Source: Oscillospiraceae bacterium
GTDB lineage: Bacteria > Bacillota > Clostridia > Oscillospirales > Ruminococcaceae
Assembly (NCBI GenBank): GCA_004555865.1
Contig: SFJO01000021.1
Coordinates: 1-49,908 of the forward strand
DNA: 49,908 nucleotides
Direction of reading: 5' to 3'
The position numbers were made by a program, and so were the translations under genes. Positions 24,657 through 33,012 of the stretch are shown one piece after another; the stretch's first letter is position 1; each line of letters begins with the position of its first letter. Under the pieces are notes generated by a model. That model did no database searches, had not been told where the DNA came from, and was given only the letters and a program-made list of their open reading frames with translations.

Positions 24657-25886
24657 TCATCCCTCCAGACGGCGCAGAACCAGTTCCAGATGGCCGCCAA
24701 GCGCTTCCAGCTTCCGGCCAATGCCCTCTACGGCTGCATCGCAGGTGTCATCGGCCAGATAAGCCACCATATCGTCCTGCTCAAACACAACTTTGCCTTC
24801 GCCGCACAGTGCCGCCAGAACGGGAGCCGCAACGCCCTTGCTGCGCACATAATATGCGGCATGGCTGTTGTCGGTGAACAAACCGTCCTCCGGAGCAGCA
24901 GCCCGCCAGAACAGGCTGTCGTGAATCTTCGCACCATTCTTCAGGGCATCGATCACATCGGCCACCACGGCGCTGGCGGTGGGCAGCTTGCCCGCGCCTT
25001 TGCCGTAGAACACCACATCGCCCAGCATATCGCCCTTTACCAGAACGGCGTTGAACACATCGTCCACGCCGGCCAGCTGGTTGGACATGGGCACCAGCAT
25101 GGGTGCCACGCTGGCCGAAATGGTACCGTCCTCATCCCGGTGCGAACGAGCAATCAGCTTAATGGCGCAATCCAGCTGCGCCGCCGCCTTCACGTCCTCC
25201 GCCAGAATGTCCCGGATGCCGTGCGTCGGCACGTTCTGGGGATAGATGTGGTGGCCGTAGGCCAGGCTGGACAGGATGCAGATCTTGCGGCAGGCGTCCT
25301 GCCCGTCCACATCATCCGAGGGGTCCTTGGTCTCGGCATAGCCCAGCTGCTGGGCGATTTTCAGCGCCTCTGCAAAGCCCATGTTCTCGCGCGCCATCTT
25401 GGTGAGCATAAAATTGGTGGTGCCGTTCACAATGCCCTCGATCTCGCTGATCACGTTGGCGGCCAGACATTGGTGCATGGGCGTAATGATGGGGGTGCCG
25501 CCGCCCACGCTGGCCTCAAACAGGAAAGCCGCGCCGTGCTCTTTGGCCAGTGCCAACAGCTCAGCTCCATAGGTAGCCACCATTTCCTTGTTACTGGTCG
25601 CCACGCTGCGACCGCTTTCCAGACAGGCCTTCACATAGGGATAGGCAAAGCGGGTGCCGCCGATGGTCTCCACCACCACTTTGATCTCCGGGTCGTTCAG
25701 AATCACGTCAATGTTGTTCACGAACAGATCCGCATCCGGCGTGCCGGAAAAGTCCCGCACGTCCAGAATATATTTCACCTCCACCGGCTCACCGGCACGG
25801 CGGCTGATGGCGGCGGCATTCCGCCGAATGACCTCCAGCACACCGCTGCCGACGGTGCCAAAGCCCATGATTGCAATCTTAGCCAT
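24657..25886 (-). CDS. hom: Homoserine dehydrogenase
   Basis: Hom reduces aspartate semialdehyde to homoserine. The 409-residue protein has the nucleotide-binding GFGTVGSGV, the NKEMVATYG segment, the GIVNGTTNFMLTKM loop with catalytic residues, and SLAYGH. After the catalytic domain (to about 320) the tail has an ACT-like regulatory domain (RSKGVAAPVLAALCGEGKVV), as in feedback-controlled forms. It is preceded by the ACT/HTH protein gene (35 bases) and followed by thrB (4 bases). Confidence 0.96.
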   Translation of the reverse strand: MAKIAIMGFGTVGSGVLEVIRRNAAAISRRAGEPVEVKYILDVRDFSGTPDADLFVNNIDVILNDPEIKVVVETIGGTRFAYPYVKACLESGRSVATSNKEMVATYGAELLALAKEHGAAFLFEASVGGGTPIITPMHQCLAANVISEIEGIVNGTTNFMLTKMARENMGFAEALKIAQQLGYAETKDPSDDVDGQDACRKICILSSLAYGHHIYPQNVPTHGIRDILAEDVKAAAQLDCAIKLIARSHRDEDGTISASVAPMLVPMSNQLAGVDDVFNAVLVKGDMLGDVVFYGKGAGKLPTASAVVADVIDALKNGAKIHDSLFWRAAAPEDGLFTDNSHAAYYVRSKGVAAPVLAALCGEGKVVFEQDDMVAYLADDTCDAAVEGIGRKLEALGGHLELVLRRLEG

Positions 25887-25921
25887 TTTGCTCTCTCCTT
25901 ACGCCTTGATATTCTGCCCGC

Positions 25922-26347
25922 TCACAATCCGCGGTGCACTTCCACCACCGTGCGCTGACGCACCAGGCGGCTCATCATTTCTTCCACACTCATCTGCATG
26001 GTGCCGGTACGAACCGAAACGGCCACTTGAGCTGCCCCGTTTTCGGGGGTGGCCTGGTTGATGGTCACAATGCTGGCCCCTGCCGCGGAAATTCCCGCCA
26101 GAAGCGCCTGCAGCGCACCGGTTTCATCCAGTAAGGTGGCCATTACGGTGATGACCTCCCGGCTGTTTTCCGAATCGAAAATACAGTCTTTATACTTATA
26201 GAATGCACTGCGGGAAATTCCGGCCTGGCGGGTTGCCGCAGAGATATTCCGCGCCGCGCCGTTGGCCAGCAATTCTTTTGCTTTCAGCACTTTCAGGAAC
26301 ACTTCCGGCAATACCGCCGCATCCACCATAAGGAAACGCCGCTCCAT
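25922..26347 (-). CDS. UPF0735 ACT-domain protein (PheB-like), first gene of the threonine operon
   Basis: The 141-residue protein has an N-terminal helix-turn-helix-like part (VFLKVLKAKELLANG, RQAGISRSAFYKYKD) and a C-terminal ACT domain (TLLDETGALQALLAGISAAG, SIVTINQATPENGAAQVAVS). The pattern matches UPF0735 (PheB-type) proteins, which sit next to hom in clostridia and bacilli. They are thought to sense amino acids; a DNA-binding role is unproven. ATG 26347 is preferred because GTG 26359 touches the AGGAGG site. As leader gene of hom-thrB-lysC it is the best local candidate for a regulator acting at the inverted repeat upstream. Confidence 0.88.
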   Translation of the reverse strand: MERRFLMVDAAVLPEVFLKVLKAKELLANGAARNISAATRQAGISRSAFYKYKDCIFDSENSREVITVMATLLDETGALQALLAGISAAGASIVTINQATPENGAAQVAVSVRTGTMQMSVEEMMSRLVRQRTVVEVHRGL

Positions 26348-26373
26348 GACCTTGTTCACCTCCTGAACACAAA

Positions 26374-26427
26374 TGTACTCTTTTCACGCAACAAGGTTAC
26401 TATACCACTTTGCCACAAAAGAGTACA
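26374..26427. promoter_or_regulatory. Perfect 11-bp inverted repeat around the threonine operon promoter
   Basis: TGTACTCTTTT (26374-26384) and its exact inverse AAAAGAGTACA (26417-26427) flank 32 bases. On the minus strand the second arm covers the -35 position (TGTACT), TATAGT (26399-26404) is a -10 17 bases on, and the other arm lies just downstream of the start point. This is the layout of a repressor operator or a looped two-site control. Confidence 0.75.
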
Positions 26428-26510
26428 GCCTTTGCCCGTAATCTTTTCATTTTTGGAATTCTGAACATTTTCGCGCAGGCAATCAGGCAAACTCGTCGCC
26501 GAAATGCACA

Positions 26511-26552
26511 AAAGCCCTGTGCGCCGTTCAGAGACGCACAGGGCCTTTTTTT
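26511..26552. terminator. Bidirectional terminator after the PBP gene
   Basis: GCCCTGTGCG pairs with CGCACAGGGC; T runs follow on both strands (seven T on +, four on -). It lies 70 bases past the PBP stop on the minus strand. Confidence 0.85.
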
Positions 26553-26623
26553 AGGTTTTGTTTTTGTCCAAGGCACATTTCCGTGGTTTGTGTGCTTGTA
26601 CCGGGTTCACCCTTTGGTTTTTG

Positions 26624-29068
26624 TCAGCCGTGGGCAGTACACTGCGCCGGCATATTGTCCTGCGTGTAGTAGCCGGTGGCCGAGGGGCAGGCCGGGCCGG
26701 CCAGATCGCCGGTCACAGTGCAGTAAGCCGCCCGCACCACATTTTCGCTGTAAGGGAAGCTCTTCGGTTCCAGGTCGCCCTGCACCATCTCCATGTAGCT
26801 CTTCCACGCCTTTTTCAGAATGGTGGATGCGCTGCTGCTCACCTTGGTCATATCATACGGCGTATCGTAACCGCACCACAGGCTGGTGACGTAATAGGGG
26901 GTCAGGCCCACGAAGGTATAATCCTTGTTGTCGGTGGTGGTGCCGGTTTTGCCAACCGCTTCCATGCCGCCGGCCGAGGGGGTCAGGCCGCTGGCCGTAC
27001 CGCCCACAAACACGCCGCGCAGCAGACGGTTCATGATGGTGGCCGTCTCTTTGGTCAGGGCCTCGGTGGTGGTAATCTCACCGGTTTTGTCGATGTAGAT
27101 CTCACCCACGTCGTTGGTCACTTCGCTGTACAGATACGGAGTGGTGTACTTGCCTTCATTGAAGATCTGGTACGCCGCGCACAGTTCCAGCGGCGTAACA
27201 CCCACCGTCTGGCCGCCCAGCACAATGGGGCTGTAATCGGCATCGCTGGGTTGCAGACTGTCCACGTGCAGGGTATCATGCACAAAATTGTACATGTTGT
27301 CCGTGCCCACATAGCTGCCCACCCAGACGGCCGTGGTATTGTACGAATTTGCCAAGCCAGTCGCCACCGTTACCGAACTTGCATCAATGGTGCCGTACCG
27401 GGCGCCGTGGTCATACTGGCGGTCAAAGTTGGCAGGCCAAGCACGCCATGCCTCGGTAATGCCATAGGCGGCGGCAGGCGGATTGTTCACATTCCAGCCC
27501 TGGCGGCGGAAGTAGGTCTCATTGGGGACCTTTTCGTCCTCGGCCGTGTAGAAGGGCGCATCGGGAATCAGGCTGGAGAAATTGATGGCCTGATTTTCCA
27601 AGGCCAGGCAATAGGCCGCAATGGGCTTTGCGCTGGAGCCCGTCTGACGGGGCGAATCAATGGCGCGGTCCAGAACCAGATCCGCCGTTTTTTCGCCAAT
27701 GCCGCCGCCCACAGCCAGCACGCGGCCGCTGTAATCCATCGTGACTGCGGCTGCCTGAATGCGCACCCGCACCATGGGGGTGCCATTGGAGTCGGTTTTG
27801 CGGCTGCCGTCCTCATTGTAGAGCGGCTCGCCCTCGCCCGAGGCCACCTCGCCCTCCGCCACTTCCCGCCAGCAGGCCGGGAAATACTGATCGTCGGCAT
27901 TCAGCATCATGGTCTCCATCTGGCTCTGCAGATAGGGGTCCACCGCGGCATAAATGCGCAGGCCGCCATTGTAAATGGTGTTCAGCGCCTGCTCTTCTCC
28001 GCAGTCTTCCTTGGCCATGATGTCCTTTTTCAGCTGGTTCAGAATGGCATCCGTGTAGTAAGAGTTTACGGAAGAAGTCTTTTTCTCGCTGTCACCGGTA
28101 GAATCGGCAAGGGTCAGCGGGGTATCTACTGCCTCCTGGTATTCTTCCTGCGTGATCTTCCCCTGATCCAGCATCAGCTTCAGCACGTAGTTGCGGCGGG
28201 CCAGATGCTGCTCCGGGTTGGCAATGGGGCTGTAAGACTGGGGACTGCGGATGATGGCCGCAATAGAAGCACACTCCGGCAGGCTGAGTTCCTCCACCGG
28301 CTTGTCGAAATACTCATTTGCTCCTGCCTCAACACCGGCAATGGTGCCCGTCAGGCTGATGGTATTCAGATAGGCTTCCAGAATGGTGTCCTTCGAATAG
28401 CGATTGTCCACACCCAGCGCGCGGAAGATTTCCCGCAGCTTTCGGGTAATGCCATCGCTGCCGTTGGTTCCATTGTCGCCGGTAATGTTCTTGATCAGCT
28501 GCTGTTCCAGCGTGGAAGCACCCTGCAGCGAGCTGTACAGCGACAGTTTGCCGCCGGTCAGTTTGGTAAGCACCAGGTTCAGGGTTACACTGGCCGTGCG
28601 CTTGAAGTTCACGCCAGGCTCCGTGTAAAAGTCCTTGTCCTCCAAGCAGATGACCGCCCACTTCATATCGTCGGGGATCTGATCCAGATTGACCCAGATG
28701 CGGTGGTTGGTGCGGCTCAGCTGGGCATATTCTTCCCACTCGCCGGTGTCGTGATTCTGCGCATAAATAATGCTGGTCTTGGCCAGTTCCAGGTTGTCCA
28801 GATTCAGCAGGTCACCGTCCGAAGCGGTAGCATCCACCACATACAGGCTGACGAGCACCGCGCCCACCGAACCGACCATGACCACCAGGCACAGGCATAC
28901 CACACAAAAGCGCCAGAGCACCCCCCATGCGCTCCGTTTTTTCTTCTTTCGGCCCGGTGCCGCCCCCTCCTGAGGCTGGGTACGGCTGGGCTGCGGCTGC
29001 GCGCCGGGTTGGCGGCGGCCGGGTTCCCTCGTTGCGATGAGAATCGCCTCCTTATCAAGGTTTGTCAA
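26624..29068 (-). CDS. Class A penicillin-binding protein (transglycosylase-transpeptidase)
   Basis: The protein polymerises and cross-links peptidoglycan. After a basic, Gln/Pro-rich cytoplasmic tail and one membrane segment (about 48-75) comes a GT51 domain (VICLEDKDFYTEPGVN, GASTLEQQLIKNI, KLREIFRAL), then the transpeptidase with SSAKP (active-site Ser), SYN (LANSYNTT) and KTGTT. Length 814 is normal. The start is uncertain: TTG 29068 has no ribosome site, whereas AAGGAGG stands 8 bases before an in-frame ATC at 29038. It is monocistronic with its own -10 near 29170. Confidence 0.93.
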   Translation of the reverse strand: MTNLDKEAILIATREPGRRQPGAQPQPSRTQPQEGAAPGRKKKKRSAWGVLWRFCVVCLCLVVMVGSVGAVLVSLYVVDATASDGDLLNLDNLELAKTSIIYAQNHDTGEWEEYAQLSRTNHRIWVNLDQIPDDMKWAVICLEDKDFYTEPGVNFKRTASVTLNLVLTKLTGGKLSLYSSLQGASTLEQQLIKNITGDNGTNGSDGITRKLREIFRALGVDNRYSKDTILEAYLNTISLTGTIAGVEAGANEYFDKPVEELSLPECASIAAIIRSPQSYSPIANPEQHLARRNYVLKLMLDQGKITQEEYQEAVDTPLTLADSTGDSEKKTSSVNSYYTDAILNQLKKDIMAKEDCGEEQALNTIYNGGLRIYAAVDPYLQSQMETMMLNADDQYFPACWREVAEGEVASGEGEPLYNEDGSRKTDSNGTPMVRVRIQAAAVTMDYSGRVLAVGGGIGEKTADLVLDRAIDSPRQTGSSAKPIAAYCLALENQAINFSSLIPDAPFYTAEDEKVPNETYFRRQGWNVNNPPAAAYGITEAWRAWPANFDRQYDHGARYGTIDASSVTVATGLANSYNTTAVWVGSYVGTDNMYNFVHDTLHVDSLQPSDADYSPIVLGGQTVGVTPLELCAAYQIFNEGKYTTPYLYSEVTNDVGEIYIDKTGEITTTEALTKETATIMNRLLRGVFVGGTASGLTPSAGGMEAVGKTGTTTDNKDYTFVGLTPYYVTSLWCGYDTPYDMTKVSSSASTILKKAWKSYMEMVQGDLEPKSFPYSENVVRAAYCTVTGDLAGPACPSATGYYTQDNMPAQCTAHG

Positions 29069-29169
29069 ACGGCCGGGAGGCCCTTTGGCAAAAACGTCAT
29101 TTCTTCACACAGCGGCGCACCGGCAGAACCGAAAAAAATTCCCGCCTGCATTGTGTCGCTTAGAAATAT

Positions 29170-29175
29170 ATTATA
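29170..29175 (-). promoter_or_regulatory. -10 element for the PBP gene
   Basis: On the minus strand TGTGATATAAT carries an extended -10; TGTACT 18 bases upstream is a poor -35. The leader would be about 100 bases. Confidence 0.5.
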
Positions 29176-29245
29176 TCACAGCTGCCGGTCAAAAGTACAG
29201 CACTGCTCTGTGAAAGTTGTATCGCCTTCAAAAATACGCCCATAC

Positions 29246-29251
29246 TATAAT
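29246..29251 (+). promoter_or_regulatory. -10 element for the BofC-like gene
   Basis: TATAAT lies 29 bases before the ATG with no clear -35. Confidence 0.4.
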
Positions 29252-29279
29252 AAAAATTGCCGGTCAGGAGGCGTATGTT

Positions 29280-29582
29280 ATGAGCAGGCTCTGGTTTCGG
29301 GTCTTATGCGGATTGTGCGGGCTGGCGTTGGCCATCAGCCTTTTGTGGGTCTTTTCCGGCAATTCCGGAAAAGCCGCCCCTCCCCCCGCTTATACGCTGC
29401 GCGACGAAGGCGGGCGAGTCGCCGTTTACGCAGGCACCCAGGCCGCCCCCAGCGCGCCCCTCCAGATCTGTGACATCTACACCCGCCTTTTGCCCGAAAA
29501 CGACCTGCTGCATTTGCAGGAAGGCATTCCGGTTTACAGCGACGCCCAGCTGGAGGCTCTTTTAGAGGATCTCGGCCTGTAA
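29280..29582 (+). CDS. Small exported or membrane protein with a BofC C-terminal-like domain
   Basis: The 100-residue protein has an N-terminal membrane segment (FRVLCGLCGLALAISLLWVF) and an extracytoplasmic part, YTLRDEGGRVAVYAGTQ, ICDIYTRLLPENDLLHLQEG, IPVYSDAQLEALLEDLG. That is the pattern of the BofC C-terminal domain, known from sporulation control in Bacillus but also found in non-sporulating relatives. ATG 29280 is 8 bases from AGGAGG. No partner protease is seen nearby, so the role is open. Confidence 0.75.
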   Translation: MSRLWFRVLCGLCGLALAISLLWVFSGNSGKAAPPPAYTLRDEGGRVAVYAGTQAAPSAPLQICDIYTRLLPENDLLHLQEGIPVYSDAQLEALLEDLGL

Positions 29583-29595
29583 TGCCGCTCTTTTT

Positions 29596-29958
29596 TCAGC
29601 GTACCGGCAGAATCTCGATCCAATACCCATCCGGGTCGTTGATGAAATACACGCCCATGCCCGGGTTTTCATAGCAGACGCAATTCATCGCCCGGTGCTT
29701 TTCCAAGGCCGCGTCAAAATCATCCACAACAAACGCCAGATGAATCTCATTGTCGCCCAGATTGTACGGGGTCGTGCGGTCCTTCAGCCAGGTCAATTCC
29801 AGCTTGTGCGGGGTCACTTCATCCCCCAAAAACACCAGGGTAAAGTCCGGCTTTTCCTTCCGGCGCACTTCCACAAGGCCAAGGGCTTCCTTATAAAAGG
29901 CCAGGCTCTTTTCCAGGTTCAATACGTTCAGATTGTTGTGGGCAAAGGTAAATTTCAT
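29596..29958 (-). CDS. VOC-family (glyoxalase I-like) protein, copy 2
   Basis: The 120-residue protein opens MKFTFAHNNLNVLNLEKSLA and ends ENPGMGVYFINDPDGYWIEI, very close to the copy at 5569-5934. One expected N-terminal metal ligand differs: this copy has HNNLNV where the other has NHFNFNV, though a His is still close by. The other ligands (Glu in KLELT, His in EIHLAF, Glu in WIEI) are kept. Detoxification of methylglyoxal-type compounds is plausible. Its stop is 14 bases from the convergent BofC-like gene. Confidence 0.87.
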   Translation of the reverse strand: MKFTFAHNNLNVLNLEKSLAFYKEALGLVEVRRKEKPDFTLVFLGDEVTPHKLELTWLKDRTTPYNLGDNEIHLAFVVDDFDAALEKHRAMNCVCYENPGMGVYFINDPDGYWIEILPVR

Positions 29959-30071
29959 CGTTTACTCTCCTCTCTGGACTGTATCGGTTTCAGCGGCCCG
30001 CTTTTTCAATGCATCCGGCCGCTTTGCCCGGTGCCGCCTCTGCGCAGCATTGGGCAGCTGCTTTCACGCTT

Positions 30072-30100
30072 ATTATACCCGTACTGCGGCAGCTGCGCAA
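30072..30100 (-). promoter_or_regulatory. Promoter of VOC copy 2
   Basis: TTGCGC (30095-30100, minus) and TATAAT (30072-30077) are 17 bases apart. It is divergent from the FkbH promoter. Confidence 0.75.
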
Positions 30101-30173
30101 GGTTTGTGCCGTCACACCGCTTTGGTTGCTTTTGGCGGGCAGATATGCTATAAATGAATAGGTTCTTATTGAT

Positions 30174-30201
30174 TTGCGCGGTGCACTTCCTTTATTATAA
30201 A
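30174..30201 (+). promoter_or_regulatory. Promoter of the FkbH-ACP cluster
   Basis: TTGCGC (30174-30179) and TATAAA (30196-30201) are 16 bases apart, about 75 bases before the FkbH ATG. Confidence 0.6.
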
Positions 30202-30274
30202 GGTAATATGCGCCCGTTTGCTTCAGCATTTTGAAACTTTATGGATAAAATTCATTGAAATCGGGAGGTTTCCC

Positions 30275-32053
30275 ATGGATCTGTTCGCCTATCCCCTGGA
30301 TACCGGAACCATTCTGCAGAAAAAGCGCAGCCTGAAGCGCCAACTGCTGCAAACGCCGGGCCTTGTACCCAAAAAGGTGGCGCTGCTCAGCGGCAGCACC
30401 ATCGGTGAAGTAAAAAACATTCTGGAAATCTTTTTGCTGGCCAATGGCATTCAGCCCACCTTCTGGGAGGGCGGTTACGGCCTGTTCTACGAAAACCTGA
30501 TGTTTGACGACGGCAGCCTGGCCGCATTTGCCCCGGATGTGATCTACATTCACACCAGCCAGCACAACATCAAAAACATGCCCTGCCAGAGCGACAGCGA
30601 CGCCGATGTGCAGGCCAAGTTGGATGCGGAATTTGCCCGCTTTGAATCGGCCGCCAAGGCCGGCCTGCGGTTCGGCTGCCCTGTGGTGCTGAACAACTTT
30701 GACCTTCCCGTTTACCGGGTAATGGGAAACCGGGAAGCCAGCGACCCCCGCGGCAAGATAAACTTTGTGCGCAGCCTGAATTGCCGGTTGGCCCAACTGG
30801 CCGCCGCCACTCCCAACCTGTACTTAAACGACCTGGCCTGGCTGCAGGCCTGCCATGGCATGGATGCATTCAGCGACCAGACCGCCTGGTACGCCTATAA
30901 ATACTGCTGCTCCATCGACTGCATCCCCTACCTGGCCCAGAGCGTGGCCAACATTATCAAAAGCCTGTTCGGTCGCAACAAAAAAGCCCTTGCTCTGGAT
31001 CTGGACAACACCCTGTGGGGCGGCATTATCGGCGATGACGGCCCCGAGGGCATCGTGATGGGCAGCGAAACCCCGGCCGGCATGGCGTACAGCGAATTCC
31101 AGCAGTACCTGAAAGAGCTGGGCCAATTGGGCATTCTGCTGAATGTGGACAGCAAAAACGAGATGGCCAACGCTGAAGCCGGATTTGCCCGGGCCGACAG
31201 CGTGCTGAAAAAAGAGGATTTTGTCTGCTTCAAAGCCAACTGGGAGCCGAAGCACCTGAACCTGGCTGCCATGGCCAAGGAGATCAACATCCTGCCGGAG
31301 AGCTTTGTGTTTGTGGACGACAATCCCGCCGAGCGGGAAATCATCCGGCGGGAGCTTCCCGGTGTGTCGGTACCGGAAATGACCGCCCCGGAAGAATATC
31401 TGACCACTCTGGACCGGGCTGGTTATTTCGAGGTGACCACCCTGTCGGAGGACGACAAGAAGCGGGCCGGTATGTACAAGCAGAATGCCCAGCGCGCCGC
31501 GTTGGAGCAGAGCTTCGGCAGCTACGAGGATTATCTGAAAAGTCTGGATATGGTGGGTGAATTCGGTGCATTTGACGCCCCGCACGCGGAGCGCATCACC
31601 CAGCTCATCAACAAAACCAATCAGTTCAATCTGACCACCCGCCGCTATTCCGCAGCCCAGGTGGAGAGTCTCTTGAATAACCCGAACTACATCACCCTGT
31701 ATGGACGTCTGATCGACAAATTTGGCGACAACGGCCTGGTTACGGCCCTCATTGGCCAGGTGCAGGGCGACACGCTGGACATTGACCTGTGGATCATGAG
31801 CTGCCGCACCTTCAAGCGCCAGCTGGAGCAGGCCATGTTTGACCGCCTGGTCGAGGCCTGCGCCGCCCGGGGCATCCGCCGCATTGTTGGGCATTACTAT
31901 CCCACAGCAAAGAACTTGCTTGTGCGTGATTTTTATGCTACAATCGGGTTTGAACTGGTGTCGGAGGCCGAGGACGGCAGCCGTACCTTTGTTTACGAGA
32001 ACGTCAGCGGTCATCAGCCCCTGTGCACCGTCATTGAGATCCGCCGGGTCTGA
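30275..32053 (+). CDS. FkbH-like HAD-IIIC family protein
   Basis: The 592-residue protein has an N-terminal domain (1-230), a HAD domain with ALALDLDNTLWGG (Asp242, Asp244, Thr246) and FVFVDDNPAEREIIRREL, then a GNAT-like C-terminal domain (QFNLTTRRYS, FGDNGLVTALIG, NLLVRDFYATIGFEL). FkbH proteins are known to dephosphorylate a phosphoglycerate-type precursor and load the glyceryl unit on an acyl carrier protein; relatives in surface-polysaccharide loci do similar loading. A free ACP gene follows, fitting this role. GGGAGG precedes the ATG. Confidence 0.92.
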   Translation: MDLFAYPLDTGTILQKKRSLKRQLLQTPGLVPKKVALLSGSTIGEVKNILEIFLLANGIQPTFWEGGYGLFYENLMFDDGSLAAFAPDVIYIHTSQHNIKNMPCQSDSDADVQAKLDAEFARFESAAKAGLRFGCPVVLNNFDLPVYRVMGNREASDPRGKINFVRSLNCRLAQLAAATPNLYLNDLAWLQACHGMDAFSDQTAWYAYKYCCSIDCIPYLAQSVANIIKSLFGRNKKALALDLDNTLWGGIIGDDGPEGIVMGSETPAGMAYSEFQQYLKELGQLGILLNVDSKNEMANAEAGFARADSVLKKEDFVCFKANWEPKHLNLAAMAKEINILPESFVFVDDNPAEREIIRRELPGVSVPEMTAPEEYLTTLDRAGYFEVTTLSEDDKKRAGMYKQNAQRAALEQSFGSYEDYLKSLDMVGEFGAFDAPHAERITQLINKTNQFNLTTRRYSAAQVESLLNNPNYITLYGRLIDKFGDNGLVTALIGQVQGDTLDIDLWIMSCRTFKRQLEQAMFDRLVEACAARGIRRIVGHYYPTAKNLLVRDFYATIGFELVSEAEDGSRTFVYENVSGHQPLCTVIEIRRV

Positions 32054-32136
32054 CGCCGCTTCGCAGCTGCCCTTTCCCCCTCTGGCCGACATGGGCCGCT
32101 GCCTTTTGAAACGACAAGCAGAATAGGAGCAACACA

Positions 32137-32379
32137 ATGGACAAGCAAAGTATTTTTGACGCCGTACAGCAGATCTTCCGTGACAACTTTGACGATGAAG
32201 AGCTGGTCATCACTCCGGAGACCTGTGCCGATGACATTGAGGATTGGGACAGCCTGGAGCAGATCAACCTGCTGACCGCCATGGAAAAGAAGTTCGGCCT
32301 GAAATTTAAGCTGGAAGATGTGCGCGGTCTGGAGAATGTGGGCGACCTGCTGGCCCTCATTGAACGGATGACCGCCTGA
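32137..32379 (+). CDS. Acyl carrier protein
   Basis: The 80-residue protein has the phosphopantetheine Ser39 in DWDSLEQIN and the acidic four-helix ACP profile (NFDDEELVITPE, KKFGLKFKLEDV). It is a dedicated carrier, as it lies between FkbH and a MaoC-type enzyme rather than with fatty-acid synthesis genes. The ATG is preceded by AGGAGC. A long imperfect hairpin (32407-32469) separates it from the next gene. Confidence 0.92.
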   Translation: MDKQSIFDAVQQIFRDNFDDEELVITPETCADDIEDWDSLEQINLLTAMEKKFGLKFKLEDVRGLENVGDLLALIERMTA

Positions 32380-32406
32380 GCACTCACCCTGTACCTCTGG
32401 CATTTC

Positions 32407-32469
32407 GCCGCCGACCACCCGCCCGGAAGAACGGTCAACGGTCTCTTCCCTTCGGCGCGGCTCGGCGGC
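32407..32469 (+). promoter_or_regulatory. Imperfect hairpin between ACP and MaoC genes
   Basis: GCCGCCGA (32407-32414) pairs with TCGGCGGC (32462-32469), with inner GGAAGA/TCTTCC, followed by ATTTCTTTT. It may partly terminate or protect the mRNA, leaving more ACP message than downstream message. Confidence 0.4.
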
Positions 32470-32535
32470 ATTTCTTTTCATTTGCGGTCTTCAGCGTCTG
32501 TTTTTCACAGGCGCTCAAACGGGAAGGAGCTTTCC

Positions 32536-32952
32536 ATGAACCATTATCGCCTGGCGGATCTGACCCCCGGTGTGACCGAATCGTTCACCGTTACCATCAC
32601 CGAAGAAATGATGGCCCAGTTCTACGCAATCACCGGCGACAACAGCCCCATTCACATGGACGCAGACTATGCCGCCGGACGCGGCTATCCGGGAAGAGTG
32701 GTGTACGGCATGCTGGGGGCCAGCTTCCTTTCCACCCTGGCCGGGGTTTATCTTCCCGGCGAACACTGCCTGCTGCACGGTGTGGATTTGAAATTCGCCA
32801 AACCCATCTTCATCGGCGATACCCTCACCGTCACTGGCGTGGTGGACGAGGTGAATGACACCTTCCGGGAGATTACCATCAAGGCTTCCATCGTCAATCA
32901 GGACGGCAAAAAGGTTACCCGTGCGGTGATCCGCGCCGGCGTAGCGCAGTAA
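32536..32952 (+). CDS. MaoC-like hydratase/dehydratase
   Basis: The 138-residue hot-dog-fold protein has the (R)-hydratase motif: FYAITGDNSPIHMDADYA, with the catalytic Asp/His, then GRVVYGMLGASFLS. Members add or remove water at the beta position of acyl-CoA or acyl-ACP. It lies in the same run as ACP and SDR genes, so it may act on an ACP-bound acyl group. GGAAGGAG precedes the ATG. Confidence 0.9.
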   Translation: MNHYRLADLTPGVTESFTVTITEEMMAQFYAITGDNSPIHMDADYAAGRGYPGRVVYGMLGASFLSTLAGVYLPGEHCLLHGVDLKFAKPIFIGDTLTVTGVVDEVNDTFREITIKASIVNQDGKKVTRAVIRAGVAQ

Positions 32953-33012
32953 GCAATTTGTGTGCAGCGGGAAGTTCCCCCCCGTGCTTGCTTGTTTGAA
33001 AGGAGTGACACC

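Noticed and set aside
5569..29958. The two VOC genes as evidence of a segmental duplication
   Set aside because: They are similar at protein level only in the conserved fold motifs and differ in codon use and neighbours; VOC paralogues are common.
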